Shown in pieces: positions 1-8,942 of a stretch of 64,000 nt of DNA (within the stretch, counting starts at the first letter, position 1; every line of letters begins with the position of its first letter). A program made the position numbers and the translations under genes. The notes under the pieces were generated by a model, which saw only the letters and a list, made by a program, of their open reading frames with translations, did no database searches and was not told where the DNA came from. This DNA is from Corynebacterium tuberculostearicum (lineage in GTDB: Bacteria > Actinomycetota > Actinomycetes > Mycobacteriales > Mycobacteriaceae): positions 2,356,001 through 2,420,000 of the forward strand of contig NZ_JACBZL010000001.1 in the NCBI RefSeq assembly GCF_013408445.1, written 5' to 3'.

Positions 1-1192
1 AAACGCTTTTCTTCAAAACCGATACGTCATCTCCTCCTGCTCGCAATACGGCTTGCCTAAACATTGCGGTTTTCGCTGCGGAGCCACGTGCTATGACCAC
101 CGTCCGTTCAGAGGCCTTGGAGTCAATTTCGGAGCGCACTTGGGATAGTACCGCTACGAGATAATCGAACATAGGAATTTGGGAAGGGATCAGGTGGTCT
201 TCGGGGTTAGTCCAAGGAGTGGGATCCTTTTCCAACTGTTCCAGTGCTTCTGGAGCTAATTCTTTAACATCACTGCCCTTCGGGGATTGATAAGGAAACA
301 GCTCCACCTGTGCGATTCCATCGGAACGATTACTTCCAGAATCTGATTGAACGTAATTTCTTAGGTGGTTTGGATTGTCGGCTGACTTAGCAAAATAGTC
401 GCAGTGCCAATTTCCTCGCACCCAAGGTAATGCATTGGCACCGTGGAGATTAAGCGGAGACGGGAGTATGAAATCACCTTCCCAAGGAACGAATGGCTCC
501 TTGCTTTCTTCCGCCTCCGTGATATCGGAGGGTACTTTCATTTCCCTGATAGCGGAGAGTAACTTTTCTTGTTCGGCAATCCATGAGCGTTTGGCTCGTA
601 CGCACTGGGCATTGATTGCTTCGAGATCGATATCGTTGTCAGAGGTATACCCCATGCGTGAGAAGAACATCAGTAGTTTATCTTTGGCTGATTTTTCATT
701 TTTGGTCCCTTTTTCAACAGTGCTCCACAAAGCGTCTACGCTCTTGTAGGGACCGCCCAGAACCCAGTCGACGAATTCGTGAAAGCCTGGATTGAATGTA
801 ACTACTACGACCTTGGGATTGCTGAGATCACCCATAAAGGGTTGTGGAACGTTGGGGAAAAGGCGCGACTTTTCTTTCAGGGCTTTAGTATGGCCATTCG
901 CATATCGAGCAGCAATTTTCCTTTGTTTGTCGCTCCAATGGGCCCAGTCCTCACTGTGAATGAGCGCTCGTTTAAGTTTTTCTCTTAAAGACTTTTTCGT
1001 TTCTTCTTCTCTTGAAGGATTGCCCGTTTTATCTACTTTTGAAGGATCCTCCGTTTCAGGGGCAAGGCTTTCGATTAGAGCTTGATAGCTTGAGATTCCC
1101 CCTGGAAAGACAAGGTTTTCATTCCAATCCTTATAGATGCTTCTTGCTGCATCCTCGGTAGGAGAGCTGTTGCTATTAGAACTGTTGGTCAT
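1..1192 (-). CDS. Uncharacterised protein, C-terminally cut by window edge
   Basis: An open frame of 397 codons starts at ATG 1192 and runs without a stop off the left edge. The first ~25 residues are Ser/Asn-rich and disordered-looking, followed by a Lys/Arg/Glu-rich helical stretch. At about residues 130-145 a hydrophobic strand ends in PKVVVVTFNPG, which resembles the strand-plus-NPG signature of uracil-DNA-glycosylase-like folds; near the visible end is a second strand, TVVIARGSAAK. No catalytic set can be confirmed. The region is visibly AT-richer than its neighbours and uses more A/T-ending codons, suggesting recent acquisition. The start overlaps the 3' end of an upstream small frame, so the two may be co-translated. 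Function unknown; the fold suggestion is weak inference. Confidence 0.7.
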   Translation of the reverse strand, partial: MTNSSNSNSSPTEDAARSIYKDWNENLVFPGGISSYQALIESLAPETEDPSKVDKTGNPSREEETKKSLREKLKRALIHSEDWAHWSDKQRKIAARYANGHTKALKEKSRLFPNVPQPFMGDLSNPKVVVVTFNPGFHEFVDWVLGGPYKSVDALWSTVEKGTKNEKSAKDKLLMFFSRMGYTSDNDIDLEAINAQCVRAKRSWIAEQEKLLSAIREMKVPSDITEAEESKEPFVPWEGDFILPSPLNLHGANALPWVRGNWHCDYFAKSADNPNHLRNYVQSDSGSNRSDGIAQVELFPYQSPKGSDVKELAPEALEQLEKDPTPWTNPEDHLIPSQIPMFDYLVAVLSQVRSEIDSKASERTVVIARGSAAKTAMFRQAVLRAGGDDVSVLKKSV

Positions 1193-1367
1193 CGGAGGTC
1201 CTCAGAATAGAAGGGAATAAGATGGGGTATTCACCATCAAAGGTTTGCATGAATGATGGTAAGTGATTTTTCTGTACTTCACAGAGCAATGAACGAAGAA
1301 CAGTTAAGCGCTGAGGAGTTCGGCGAAAGGAATAGTATTGAACTTGGTAGTTCGTGCTTGAAATCAA
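1176..1367 (-). CDS. Small hypothetical protein (63 aa)
   Basis: This short frame overlaps the start of the next minus-strand gene by 17 nt, an arrangement typical of translational coupling. The product (ISSTNYQVQYYSFRRTPQRL at residues 2-21, then a mixed hydrophobic segment) has no signal peptide or membrane segment and matches no family I recognise. It begins only 28 nt from the divergent gntK start, leaving little room for a promoter. It could be a real small protein, a leader peptide, or the remaining end of a longer gene broken by recombination next to gntK. Confidence 0.35.
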   Translation of the reverse strand: MISSTNYQVQYYSFRRTPQRLTVLRSLLCEVQKNHLPSFMQTFDGEYPILFPSILRTSDDQQF

Positions 1368-1395
1368 CTATGAGAACCCAACCCAAGGAGCCACC

Positions 1396-1905
1396 ATGAA
1401 CCAGCACTGTTTCCGCCACATCGTAGTCATGGGGGTATCAGGCTCAGGCAAGACGACGGTAGGGGAGGCGCTGTCGCCACTGGTGGGGCTGGAGTATCGC
1501 GATGGCGATGATATGCACCCGCAGGCCAATATCGACAAGATGGCGGCGGGAATTCCGCTCAATGATGCGGACCGAGAACCGTGGCTGAAACAGATTGGGC
1601 AGTGGTTGGCGAATAGGCCAGACGGTGCGATGGTGGGGTGCAGTGCGTTGAAGCGGAAGTATCGGGATCTGATTCGCCAGTACTGCCCGGGCGTGGTGTT
1701 CGTTCACGTGCACGGGGACTTTGATGTGCTGTATGAGCGCATGCAGCATCGGCCGGGGCACTTCATGCCGGCATCGCTATTGCAATCGCAGTTCGACACT
1801 TTGGAACCGCTGGAAGAAGACGAAACTGGCCGCGCCTTTGACGTGACGCGGCCAGTCGAGGAGATTGCCCAAAAGGCTGCTGCTTGGATTAAGGCGGGGG
1901 CCTAA
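1396..1905 (+). CDS. gntK: Gluconokinase
   Basis: Phosphorylates gluconate to 6-phosphogluconate, feeding the pentose phosphate pathway in the cytoplasm. The 169-residue product is of normal length for GntK. It has an N-terminal P-loop GVSGSGKTT (about residues 11-19), followed by the DGDDMHP and ADREPWL segments that contact gluconate in this family. ATG 1396 is chosen because AAGGAG lies 6 nt upstream; an in-frame TTG at 1354 would add residues unlike the family. The 3' end overlaps the convergent permease gene by 4 nt, so gluconate uptake and phosphorylation genes are paired tail to tail. Confidence 0.95.
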   Translation: MNQHCFRHIVVMGVSGSGKTTVGEALSPLVGLEYRDGDDMHPQANIDKMAAGIPLNDADREPWLKQIGQWLANRPDGAMVGCSALKRKYRDLIRQYCPGVVFVHVHGDFDVLYERMQHRPGHFMPASLLQSQFDTLEPLEEDETGRAFDVTRPVEEIAQKAAAWIKAGA

Positions 1906-3296
1906 AAGAGCGCTGCTACTGCGTAGAGCACCAAGACTAGGGCAAAGCCGATGACGGAAATCAGAATTTGGTTGACCGTCCAGGTCTTCAGTGTGGTGAC
2001 CGTATCCATGCCCATCAGGCGGCCGACGAGCCAGAAGCCGGAGTCGTTGACGTGAGAGCCGAAGACAGAACCAGCGGCGGTGGCAACCACGATGAGCGCG
2101 AGCTGTAGCTCGTTGAAGCCGCCGGCCTCCACGGCGGGAACCATGAGGGCGGCAGCGGTGGTGAGCGCAACGGTCGCCGAGCCTTGGGCCAGGCGCAGGG
2201 CCACGGCGATGAGGTAGCAGGCCAGGATAACGGGGATGCCGAGACCGGAGAGGGAATCGGCCAGGGCGTCGCCAATGCCAGAAGTGCGCAGTACTCCGCC
2301 GAACATGCCGCCGGCACCGGTGATGAGCACAACGGAACAGATGGGCCCGAGCGAGGAATCGACAAGCTTTTCCAGCGCAGTCTTTTCTACGCCGCGGCGC
2401 AGGCCCAGGACCACGAGTGCAATGAGCACGGTGATGAGCAGCGCGATCGGGGTCTGGCCTAGCATGACAAAGAACCGCACCCACGCCGCGTCGGCATCGA
2501 TGGTGCCATAGGACGCCAGGGCATTGAGGCCGGTGTTGAAGAAGATGAGCACCATCGGGATGAGCAGGAGGGAAATCACCGTGGCGGCAGAGGCCGGCCT
2601 GAGGGGTTTCTCTTCTTCCGAAAGCACCGGGCCGGCGATGGCATCAGTAACCTTCAGCGGGAATTTCTTGCCGGAAAGCAGGCCGAAGCGGTAGCCGGAG
2701 ATATACCAGGTAGGCAGTGCAAGCAGCAGGCCAACGAGGAGGACGAGGCCGAGGTCGGCACCGTAGAATTCGCTGGCTGCAACGGGGCCTGGGTGCGGTG
2801 GCAGGTAGACGTGCATAACAGAAAACGCACCAGCAGCCGGCAGACCAAACGCTAGGACCGGACCGTCCAAGCGGCGAGCAACGGCGAAGATAACCGGCAG
2901 CATCACAATCAGGCCGGCATCGAAGAAGATGGGAAAGCCCATAATCAGCGAGGCGAGGCCGAGCGCAAGGGGTGCTTTGGATTCGCCGAAGCGGCGGACC
3001 ATGGCGTCGGCAAGCGATTTGGCGCCACCGGAGGCTTCCACCAACCGGCCAATCATGGCACCCAGTCCCACCAGCAATGCCACCGAGCCCAGAGTGGAGC
3101 TAAAGCTTTCGGTCATGGTGGGCACAATGCCCTCCAACGGAATGCCTGCAGCTAGCGCCGTGAGCGCCGAGACCACCAGCAGGGTGAGAAAAGCGTGGAG
3201 CTTGAAATAGATGACCAGCACCAAAATTACGGCGATGGCGGCCACCGCAATCCCTAGCAGCGGGCCGGTCGACAGAGTGGGTTCCCACGTATCCAT
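1902..3296 (-). CDS. gntP: Gluconate permease, GntP family
   Basis: Proton-coupled gluconate importer in the plasma membrane. The 464 residues form about 12-14 hydrophobic segments. Visible family segments are GFPIFFDAGLIVMLPVIFAVARR in the middle of the N-terminal half, LPPHPGPVAAS, and GSATVALTTAAALM and GSHVNDSGFW in the C-terminal half. The start ATG 3296 has AAGGAG about 10 nt upstream. It converges on gntK, which supplies the next step of gluconate catabolism. In C. glutamicum gntK and gntP are regulated by GntR1/GntR2 and GlxR; I did not find a convincing operator here. Confidence 0.95.
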   Translation of the reverse strand: MDTWEPTLSTGPLLGIAVAAIAVILVLVIYFKLHAFLTLLVVSALTALAAGIPLEGIVPTMTESFSSTLGSVALLVGLGAMIGRLVEASGGAKSLADAMVRRFGESKAPLALGLASLIMGFPIFFDAGLIVMLPVIFAVARRLDGPVLAFGLPAAGAFSVMHVYLPPHPGPVAASEFYGADLGLVLLVGLLLALPTWYISGYRFGLLSGKKFPLKVTDAIAGPVLSEEEKPLRPASAATVISLLLIPMVLIFFNTGLNALASYGTIDADAAWVRFFVMLGQTPIALLITVLIALVVLGLRRGVEKTALEKLVDSSLGPICSVVLITGAGGMFGGVLRTSGIGDALADSLSGLGIPVILACYLIAVALRLAQGSATVALTTAAALMVPAVEAGGFNELQLALIVVATAAGSVFGSHVNDSGFWLVGRLMGMDTVTTLKTWTVNQILISVIGFALVLVLYAVAALF

Positions 3297-3416
3297 AAGG
3301 CGGGCTCCTTTTCTTATGCAAATCTTTGAATAACGGCAACGTTAGCAGTGGTCGTGTGCGCTGCCTAAAGCAATCGGCTAAATGCGACCTACCCAACACG
3401 TAGCCGGGTGAAGACA

Positions 3417-3451
3417 GAAAAATCCCCTAGGCACCGTACTGGGCCTAGGGG
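3417..3451 (-). terminator. Rho-independent terminator of the metalloprotease gene
   Basis: CCCCTAGGC and GCCTAGGGG form a 9-bp stem with a 10-nt loop. On the minus strand the stem is followed directly by ATTTTTC. It lies 14 nt after the metalloprotease stop codon. Confidence 0.8.
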
Positions 3452-3464
3452 AGGGGCAGGCAGT

Positions 3465-4082
3465 TTAGTCGAACTGGCCCTGGATGATAGCCGCCGCATC
3501 CAGCGGGGTCACGTGGTAGGAGATGGGATTCTGGTTGGCGCCGGCCATGAGCGCGCCGGCGCAGGAGTGGCCCGCGCCCATCATGTGGCCCAGCTCGTGG
3601 GCGATGGTGCCCTGGACTGCCTCTGGGTACTGGGCATTAGGAATCTTGATGAAGACCATCTTGTGGTCAGGGTAAGCGGCACCCTGCACGTAGCCGTTTG
3701 GGTCCGGTTTGAAGATGATGGCGACGGTGTCATCGTCAGCCTCGGAAGGCTTTACTTCCTTCAGGGAAGCCTTGCCGTCGAGGGCCTTGTTCCACTCGGC
3801 AACCGCGGCATCCAGCTGCTTGCGGTACGGGAAGCCTTCGACCACCTTGTATTCCAGAACACCATCTTTGAAGTACGGCTTTACGGAGTCTTCATCGTGG
3901 AGGATGGATGGATCCGGAACCGGCTTGCCATCGTTGGCCAGCTTGGTGATGGTCTTGCAGGTGCCCGGGGAGATGAGGGAGCGAACTGGGTCGCTCTTGG
4001 CGCTTGCGGCCGGTGCGGCGACGGTACCGAGGATTGCGGTTGCAGCCAGAGTGGCGGCAGAAAGCTTCTTGAAAGAAGGCAT
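3465..4082 (-). CDS. Secreted snapalysin-like zinc metalloprotease
   Basis: Probably an extracellular protease. A Sec signal peptide covers residues 1-28 (KK then a hydrophobic run ending APAASA). Near the C-terminus is the metzincin-type zinc motif HELGHMMGAGH, followed by LMAGAN as a possible Met-turn. The mature enzyme of about 177 residues is close to the small M7/snapalysin and matrixin-like proteases. Two cysteines (GTCKTI and HSCAG) could form a disulfide after export. It is monocistronic with its own terminator. The natural substrate cannot be told from sequence; the divergent middle region means the exact peptidase family is an inference. Confidence 0.85.
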   Translation of the reverse strand: MPSFKKLSAATLAATAILGTVAAPAASAKSDPVRSLISPGTCKTITKLANDGKPVPDPSILHDEDSVKPYFKDGVLEYKVVEGFPYRKQLDAAVAEWNKALDGKASLKEVKPSEADDDTVAIIFKPDPNGYVQGAAYPDHKMVFIKIPNAQYPEAVQGTIAHELGHMMGAGHSCAGALMAGANQNPISYHVTPLDAAAIIQGQFD

Positions 4083-4191
4083 AGGCAGTGAGTTACCTTT
4101 CGGTTGATTTTAAGGTTCGCGGAGTGTGATAATCCCGGCAATATCCGTGGTAAACGGCGTTGTGCGGGTTTGTATGCGTGCGAGCATATAT

Positions 4192-4230
4192 CAGTTTCTT
4201 ATTGTCCGCAAAGGGAAAAATAAGAAACTG
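4192..4230. repeat. AT-rich inverted repeat upstream of the metalloprotease gene
   Basis: CAGTTTCTTATT (4192-4203) and AATAAGAAACTG (4219-4230) are a perfect 12-bp inverted repeat with a 15-nt spacer. It sits between the end of ugpC and the metalloprotease start on the same strand. The arm is AT-rich and there is no T-run on either side, so it is more like an operator or attenuating hairpin than a classical terminator. It may nevertheless end the ugp transcript. Confidence 0.5.
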
Positions 4231-4257
4231 AGTAACTTACTGCCTCTTTACCGCCTT

Positions 4258-5379
4258 TTAGTTCAATCGCTCTCCAGTGGTGGTGCTAAACAAATGCACG
4301 CGGTCCGGGTCGGGGGAAACGTAGAAAGTATCGCCCACCGCATAGCGGCCGCGGGCATCGACCAAAATGCCGGTCTGGCCACCCATCCGGGTCGAGGACT
4401 TGAGCACGCCGTCGGCGGAGCTGTTGCCGGCGGCGTCGTTAAGCTCGCCATAGACATAGGTCTGGTTACCTAGTTCTTCGACGTGCGCGACGGTGAACTT
4501 CGCCCCGCCATTGCCGGTATCGCTTAGCTGCCAGTCTTCCGGGCGGATGCCCACCGTGACGGTCTTCACGCCCTCAAAGTTGTAGTTGGCCAGATTGATG
4601 CGAGTAGAGCCGATGTTGAGCTCAGAGGAGTTATGGGTGAGGTCGTAGATATTCATCGCCGGGGAGCCAATGAAACCGGCGACGAAGACATTCTGCGGGC
4701 GGTCATAAATGGTGCGGGTGGTATCGACCTGTTGCAAGACGCCGGCATTGAGAACGGCGACGCGGTCACCCATGGTCATCGCCTCGGTCTGGTCGTGGGT
4801 GACATATACGGTGGTGGTACCAAGGCGGCGCTGCAGGTTAGAGATCTGCGCGCGGGTGGACACGCGCAGCTTGGCATCCAGGTTGGACAGCGGCTCGTCC
4901 ATGCAGAATACGGCTGGCTCGCGGACGATGGCGCGGCCCATGGCCACGCGCTGGCGCTGGCCACCGGAAAGATTAGCCGGCTTGCGGTCCAACAGGTCTT
5001 CCATCTGCAGGATCTTCGCGGCCTCGTGCACGCGAGACTTGATTTCGGACTTAGGAACCTTGCGGTTTTCCAGCGCGAAGGACATATTCTGAGCCACGGA
5101 CATATTGGGGTAGAGGGCATAGTTCTGAAAGACCATGGCCACGTCGCGGTCCGATGGGCTGACCCCGGTGACGTCCTTACCACCGATGCGGATGGAGCCG
5201 CGGTCGGTGGGCTCGAGACCTGCCAGCATGCGCAGGCTGGTGGACTTACCGCAGCCGGATGGGCCGACGAGGACCAAGAATTCGCCATCGGCAATATCCA
5301 GGTTGAGGCGGTCAACGGCAGGGCGTTCCGCGTCCTTGGAGTAGATGCGGCTTGCGCCATCGAAGGTGACAGTAGCCAT
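4258..5379 (-). CDS. ugpC: ABC transporter ATPase, UgpC/MsiK type
   Basis: ATP-hydrolysing subunit of a sugar/glycerol-3-phosphate type importer on the inner face of the membrane. The 373 residues show Walker A GPSGCGKST (about 39-47), the Q-loop FQNYALYP, signature LSGGQRQR, Walker B VFCMDEPLS and H-loop VTHDQ. A C-terminal TOBE/OB-like regulatory domain of about 130 residues, as in MalK/UgpC, follows. It is the last gene of a four-gene operon in the order permease, permease, binding protein, ATPase, the same order as ugpAEBC of C. glutamicum. Substrate is inferred from this order, not from a binding site. Confidence 0.9.
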   Translation of the reverse strand: MATVTFDGASRIYSKDAERPAVDRLNLDIADGEFLVLVGPSGCGKSTSLRMLAGLEPTDRGSIRIGGKDVTGVSPSDRDVAMVFQNYALYPNMSVAQNMSFALENRKVPKSEIKSRVHEAAKILQMEDLLDRKPANLSGGQRQRVAMGRAIVREPAVFCMDEPLSNLDAKLRVSTRAQISNLQRRLGTTTVYVTHDQTEAMTMGDRVAVLNAGVLQQVDTTRTIYDRPQNVFVAGFIGSPAMNIYDLTHNSSELNIGSTRINLANYNFEGVKTVTVGIRPEDWQLSDTGNGGAKFTVAHVEELGNQTYVYGELNDAAGNSSADGVLKSSTRMGGQTGILVDARGRYAVGDTFYVSPDPDRVHLFSTTTGERLN

Positions 5380-5425
5380 GGTTACCTTTCAGAAACTAGT
5401 GGGGAAGGGGAGTGACTGCGAGAGC

Positions 5426-6748
5426 CTACTTATTGATGACGGTCTTAACCTGATTGTCGTAGATGGACTGCAGGGTCTTTTGCAGATCGGTCAGTACCTT
5501 GGTGACGTCATCGCGGTTGGTGACGATCTTTTCAAAGGCGCCGCCGATTTCCTGGTCCGCGCCGGGCAGGAAGACGCGGGCATTGTCCTGCGGGCGGGTC
5601 TCAGGCAGCTGCTTGATAGCGGTTTCGAAGTTCGGGTTGTCCTTCATGAATTTCTTCTGGTCCTCGTTGTCCACCGCGGTGGAGCGCACCGGCATGTAGC
5701 CCACGTTCTGGGACCAGTAGCAGGTGTTTTCCTCATTGGTGATGAAGTCAATGAGCTTGATAGCAGCCAGCTGGCGGTTCTTGCTGATGCCAGCTGGGAT
5801 GGCCAGGCCGGCACCACCGGTGGGGCAGGCGCCGTCGCCAGTCGGGTTAGGCAAGAAGGCGGTGCCGAGCTCGAACTTGGCGGTATCAGTCAGACCCGCC
5901 AAGTCACCGGTGGACAGGACGGTGGCGGCGGCGCGGCCGGTGCCGAACTCCATGGCCATGTCATTGCCCACGTAGGAGTAGCCCTTCTTCTCATCGGTGA
6001 TGTCTTTGAGCCACTCGACGGCCTTGATGGTCTTGTCATCGGTAAATTTCAGGTCCCACTCATCGGAGTAGGCGCCACCCTTGGACCACAGCGGGCCCTG
6101 GAAGATCCAGCCCAGGTAGTCCACGGCATCGCCCCAGCCAAAAGGCTTCATCGTGGAATCAGCCTCAGCCAGCTTCTTGGACCACTCATCCATCTCATCC
6201 CAGGACTTGGGGCCACGGTCCGGCAGGCCGGCCTTCTTCCACGCGTCCTTGTTGTAGAAGAACAGCGGCGTGGAGCGAGCGAAAGGAAGGGCAAAGTGGC
6301 CGCCGTCGTAGTTGTAGTCCTCGTAGAGCGGCTGCACGTAGGTAGACAGGTCGATGCCAGCTTCCTCCGCCAGCTCATCAACATTGGCGATCTGGCCGTT
6401 GATAGCGAAGTTGTACCACCAGACATCAGAAAGCACCACGATGTCCGGCAGGTCCTGGCCAGTGAGCGCAGCGTTGAACTTCTGCGCTGCTTCTTCGTAG
6501 TTCTTGCCGGCGTCAACGAGGTTGACCTTGATATCCGGGTTCTCCTTTTCAAAGCGGGAGATGATCTCCTTCTCAATGTCCTTGGAGGTGCCCGGGTGGT
6601 TGGACCACCAGGTCAGCTCGGTGACTTCACCGTCACCGCCCTTGTCGTTGCCACCTTGTGGATTGGTGGACGAGGTGCCGGCACAAGCAGCGAGTGCGGT
6701 GGCAGAAGCGGCCGTGGAGGCCAGGGCGAGGAATTTGCGGCGTAGCAT
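5426..6748 (-). CDS. ugpB: Extracellular solute-binding lipoprotein, UgpB type
   Basis: Captures the substrate for the ugp ABC importer outside the membrane. The 440-residue protein has a short signal sequence ending in the lipobox LAAC (Cys at about residue 22), so it is probably lipid-anchored. Early residues ELTWWSNHPGT and the family-1 solute-binding body (length, GxA...FLPNPTGDG region, C-terminal helices) match UgpB-type proteins. It lies between ugpE and ugpC with 77-nt and 46-nt gaps. In C. glutamicum the orthologous operon responds to phosphate starvation through PhoRS; I could not identify a Pho box here. Glycerol phosphate is the best guess for substrate, other sugars are possible. 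Confidence 0.9.
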   Translation of the reverse strand: MLRRKFLALASTAASATALAACAGTSSTNPQGGNDKGGDGEVTELTWWSNHPGTSKDIEKEIISRFEKENPDIKVNLVDAGKNYEEAAQKFNAALTGQDLPDIVVLSDVWWYNFAINGQIANVDELAEEAGIDLSTYVQPLYEDYNYDGGHFALPFARSTPLFFYNKDAWKKAGLPDRGPKSWDEMDEWSKKLAEADSTMKPFGWGDAVDYLGWIFQGPLWSKGGAYSDEWDLKFTDDKTIKAVEWLKDITDEKKGYSYVGNDMAMEFGTGRAAATVLSTGDLAGLTDTAKFELGTAFLPNPTGDGACPTGGAGLAIPAGISKNRQLAAIKLIDFITNEENTCYWSQNVGYMPVRSTAVDNEDQKKFMKDNPNFETAIKQLPETRPQDNARVFLPGADQEIGGAFEKIVTNRDDVTKVLTDLQKTLQSIYDNQVKTVINK

Positions 6749-6829
6749 GTAGTTCTCCTTAAAAAGCGTGGTTAAAGGGTGGAAAATAAAGCAAGTGGAA
6801 ACGGCGAGCGTGGGTGGGGAAGAAGCCTT

Positions 6830-7696
6830 CTAACCCTTCACGGCGCCAGTGGTCAGACCCTGAATCATGTACTTTTGCAAGGCCAGGAAGATGATGACCA
6901 TTGGGATGATGGTGAGAATGGTGGCGGCCATGACCGGCCCCCAGTTGGTCACGCCATCGTTGTTTTGCAGCATGGTCAGGCCCACCTGCAGCGGGGCGAC
7001 GTCCTCTGTATCCGCCATGAGGAAGGGCCACAGGTAGGTATTCCATTCATTGACCATGGTGATGACGGAAAATGCAGTCAGCGTGGGCCACGAAACCGGA
7101 AGTAACACCTTGGTGAGCAAGCGGATTGGGCCGGCGCCGTCCATGCGGGCGGCTTCCACCAGCTCATAGGGCAGGGACAAAAAGTGGTTGCGCATCAAGA
7201 AGGTACCGAAGGCCACGCCGGCCAGCGGCACGATGATGCCCACGAAGGTATTGCGCCAGCCCAAGGAATTGACCAGGGCGTAGTTGGAAATGACGGTGAT
7301 TTCGCTCGGCACCATGAGCGAGGAAATCACCAGCAGGAATACCAGGTGGCGGCCCGGGAAGCGCAGGATGGCCAGCGCATAAGCGGAGATGACGCCCAGC
7401 ACAATCTTGATGATGGACAGCACTGCGGTAATGAGCACCGAGTTGCGCAGGTAGGTCCAGAACGGCACACGGGTGGTGGCATCGGAGTAGTTCTCGGTTT
7501 CCCACACCGGCGGAAGCCAATTGACCGGGTCGGTATAAATATCGCCCTTGGCCTTAAACGAGGTCATCAGGATCCAAAACAGCGGCAGGCCAATGAGCAG
7601 CAGGACCGCTAGGATGCCCAGGTAGCCGCCGATGAGCTTAGCGCGGCGGGTAGCGGGGGATTCATCCGTGACCATGTGAAGGGTAGAAGTAGCCAT
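6830..7696 (-). CDS. ugpE: ABC transporter permease, UgpE type
   Basis: Second membrane-spanning subunit of the importer. The 288 residues contain six predicted helices, beginning with GGYLGILAVLLLIGLPLFWI. The cytoplasmic EAA loop that docks on the ATPase reads ELVEAARMDGAGPIRLLTKV. The length and TSFK / PPVWETENY opening are typical of the MalG/UgpE class. The start ATG 7696 is 6 nt after the ugpA stop, and GCGAGG inside the end of ugpA probably serves as its ribosome binding site, so the two permeases are translationally linked. Confidence 0.92.
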   Translation of the reverse strand: MATSTLHMVTDESPATRRAKLIGGYLGILAVLLLIGLPLFWILMTSFKAKGDIYTDPVNWLPPVWETENYSDATTRVPFWTYLRNSVLITAVLSIIKIVLGVISAYALAILRFPGRHLVFLLVISSLMVPSEITVISNYALVNSLGWRNTFVGIIVPLAGVAFGTFLMRNHFLSLPYELVEAARMDGAGPIRLLTKVLLPVSWPTLTAFSVITMVNEWNTYLWPFLMADTEDVAPLQVGLTMLQNNDGVTNWGPVMAATILTIIPMVIIFLALQKYMIQGLTTGAVKG

Positions 7697-7702
7697 GTTG
7701 GG

Positions 7703-8683
7703 TTAACCTCGCTTATCCATGATGCGGACCTGGATCAGGGTGATGATGAGCAGGATGAGGAACAAGATGGTGGCGGCAGTCGCACCGTAGCCGGCGCGGA
7801 AGTTGACGAAGGTCTCGTTGTAGATCTGGAAGACCAGCGTCTGCGTGCCATTGCCCTGCGGGCCGCCACGGGTCATGACGTTGATGATGTCGAAGACCTG
7901 CACGGAGTTGAGCAGCACCGTAATGGACAGGAAGAAGGTGGTATTGCGCAGCTGCGGCATGGTCACGCGCCAGAATTTGCGCCAGCGGCCGGTGCCGTCG
8001 ATAGCGGCAGCTTCATCCAATTCCTTGTCCAGGCCCTGCAGCGCCGCCAAGTAGATGACGAAGGTATAGCCCAGGTTCTTCCACACAAAGGTGAAGGTCA
8101 CCATGAACATGGCCCAGCCCGGTACGGCGTAGAAGTTGGGGGAGTCAATACCGAACCAGCCCAGGATTTCCTGGATAAGGCCAAAGTTGGGGTCGAAGAC
8201 GAACTGGAAGGCAATGCCGATGGCCGCGCCGGAGATGGCATAGGGGGCAAAGACCACCGAGCGCGCAAAGTTGCGGCCCTTAATGTTTTGGTTCAGCAGC
8301 AAGGCCAGCGCTAGGCCGATAACCATGGAGCCAATCACCGCAAAGAAGGTAAAGACCAGGGTGTTGAGCACGATGGTCTTCGTGTCATCGCGGCTAAACC
8401 ACTCCACATAGTTATCCATGCCCACGAAGGTGGAGTTGGGGCTGGAGATATTCCAATTGAAAAAGGAAAGGCGGATATTGTCCAGCAGCGGCCGGTAGGT
8501 AAAGACGGCCAGCAAGATAAGGTTCGGCGCTAAGAGCGCCGCGGCCAGCAACCATTCTTTATGGCGGTTGCGCTTGGCCTTGCGGACAAGCGCCGCGGAA
8601 TCACCGGGGCTTTCCGCGCGTGCGGGAGATGCGGTTGTAGTGCCGGCGCCACCGGCACCGGAAGAGTCTTCCTGAAAAGTCAC
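7703..8683 (-). CDS. ugpA: ABC transporter permease, UgpA type
   Basis: First permease subunit and first gene of the operon. The 326 residues have a disordered Ser/Gly/Ala-rich N-terminus of about 35 residues, then six membrane helices from LLAAALLAPNLILLAVF onwards. The EAA loop is ELDEAAAIDGTGRWRKFWRV. The MalF-like large periplasmic insertion is absent, as usual for UgpA. The GTG start at 8683 has no Shine-Dalgarno; a TAGATT box 6 nt upstream suggests a leaderless transcript. Confidence 0.92.
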   Translation of the reverse strand: MTFQEDSSGAGGAGTTTASPARAESPGDSAALVRKAKRNRHKEWLLAAALLAPNLILLAVFTYRPLLDNIRLSFFNWNISSPNSTFVGMDNYVEWFSRDDTKTIVLNTLVFTFFAVIGSMVIGLALALLLNQNIKGRNFARSVVFAPYAISGAAIGIAFQFVFDPNFGLIQEILGWFGIDSPNFYAVPGWAMFMVTFTFVWKNLGYTFVIYLAALQGLDKELDEAAAIDGTGRWRKFWRVTMPQLRNTTFFLSITVLLNSVQVFDIINVMTRGGPQGNGTQTLVFQIYNETFVNFRAGYGATAATILFLILLIITLIQVRIMDKRG

Positions 8684-8689
8684 TCGGTC

Positions 8690-8695
8690 AATCTA
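8690..8695 (-). promoter_or_regulatory. Probable -10 box of the ugp operon
   Basis: TAGATT on the minus strand lies 6 nt before the GTG of ugpA. The distance fits a transcript starting at the start codon. The AT-rich stretch at 8715-8800 upstream may hold regulator sites, but none matches a consensus I could state firmly. Confidence 0.45.
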
Positions 8696-8942
8696 GGGCG
8701 GGCAGGTGACGCCCAGCTACACAGAAAACAAACAATTGATGAATAATAAAAGGCCAATGAGTTAAAGGTAGACGCGTCATCAAAGATTCTATAAAGCCGC
8801 AGCGCAGCCCCCTATGGCGCTGGTCGCTCCACCGCCTAACTTTGTCCGGCATTACAAAGAAGCCCCGCTTGCCGACGCCCACCTTCCTCCCACCCCACTA
8901 CACTGGCCCCTACAATCCACCGCGACCCCACTAGGAGGAAGC

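Noticed and set aside
435-988. Two short plus-strand frames at the left edge
   Set aside because: They lie entirely within the long minus-strand open frame, lack ribosome binding sites and have no recognisable product.
5345-6745. A 466-codon plus-strand frame opposite ugpB
   Set aside because: UgpB has a lipobox and fits the operon; the opposite frame has no start signals.
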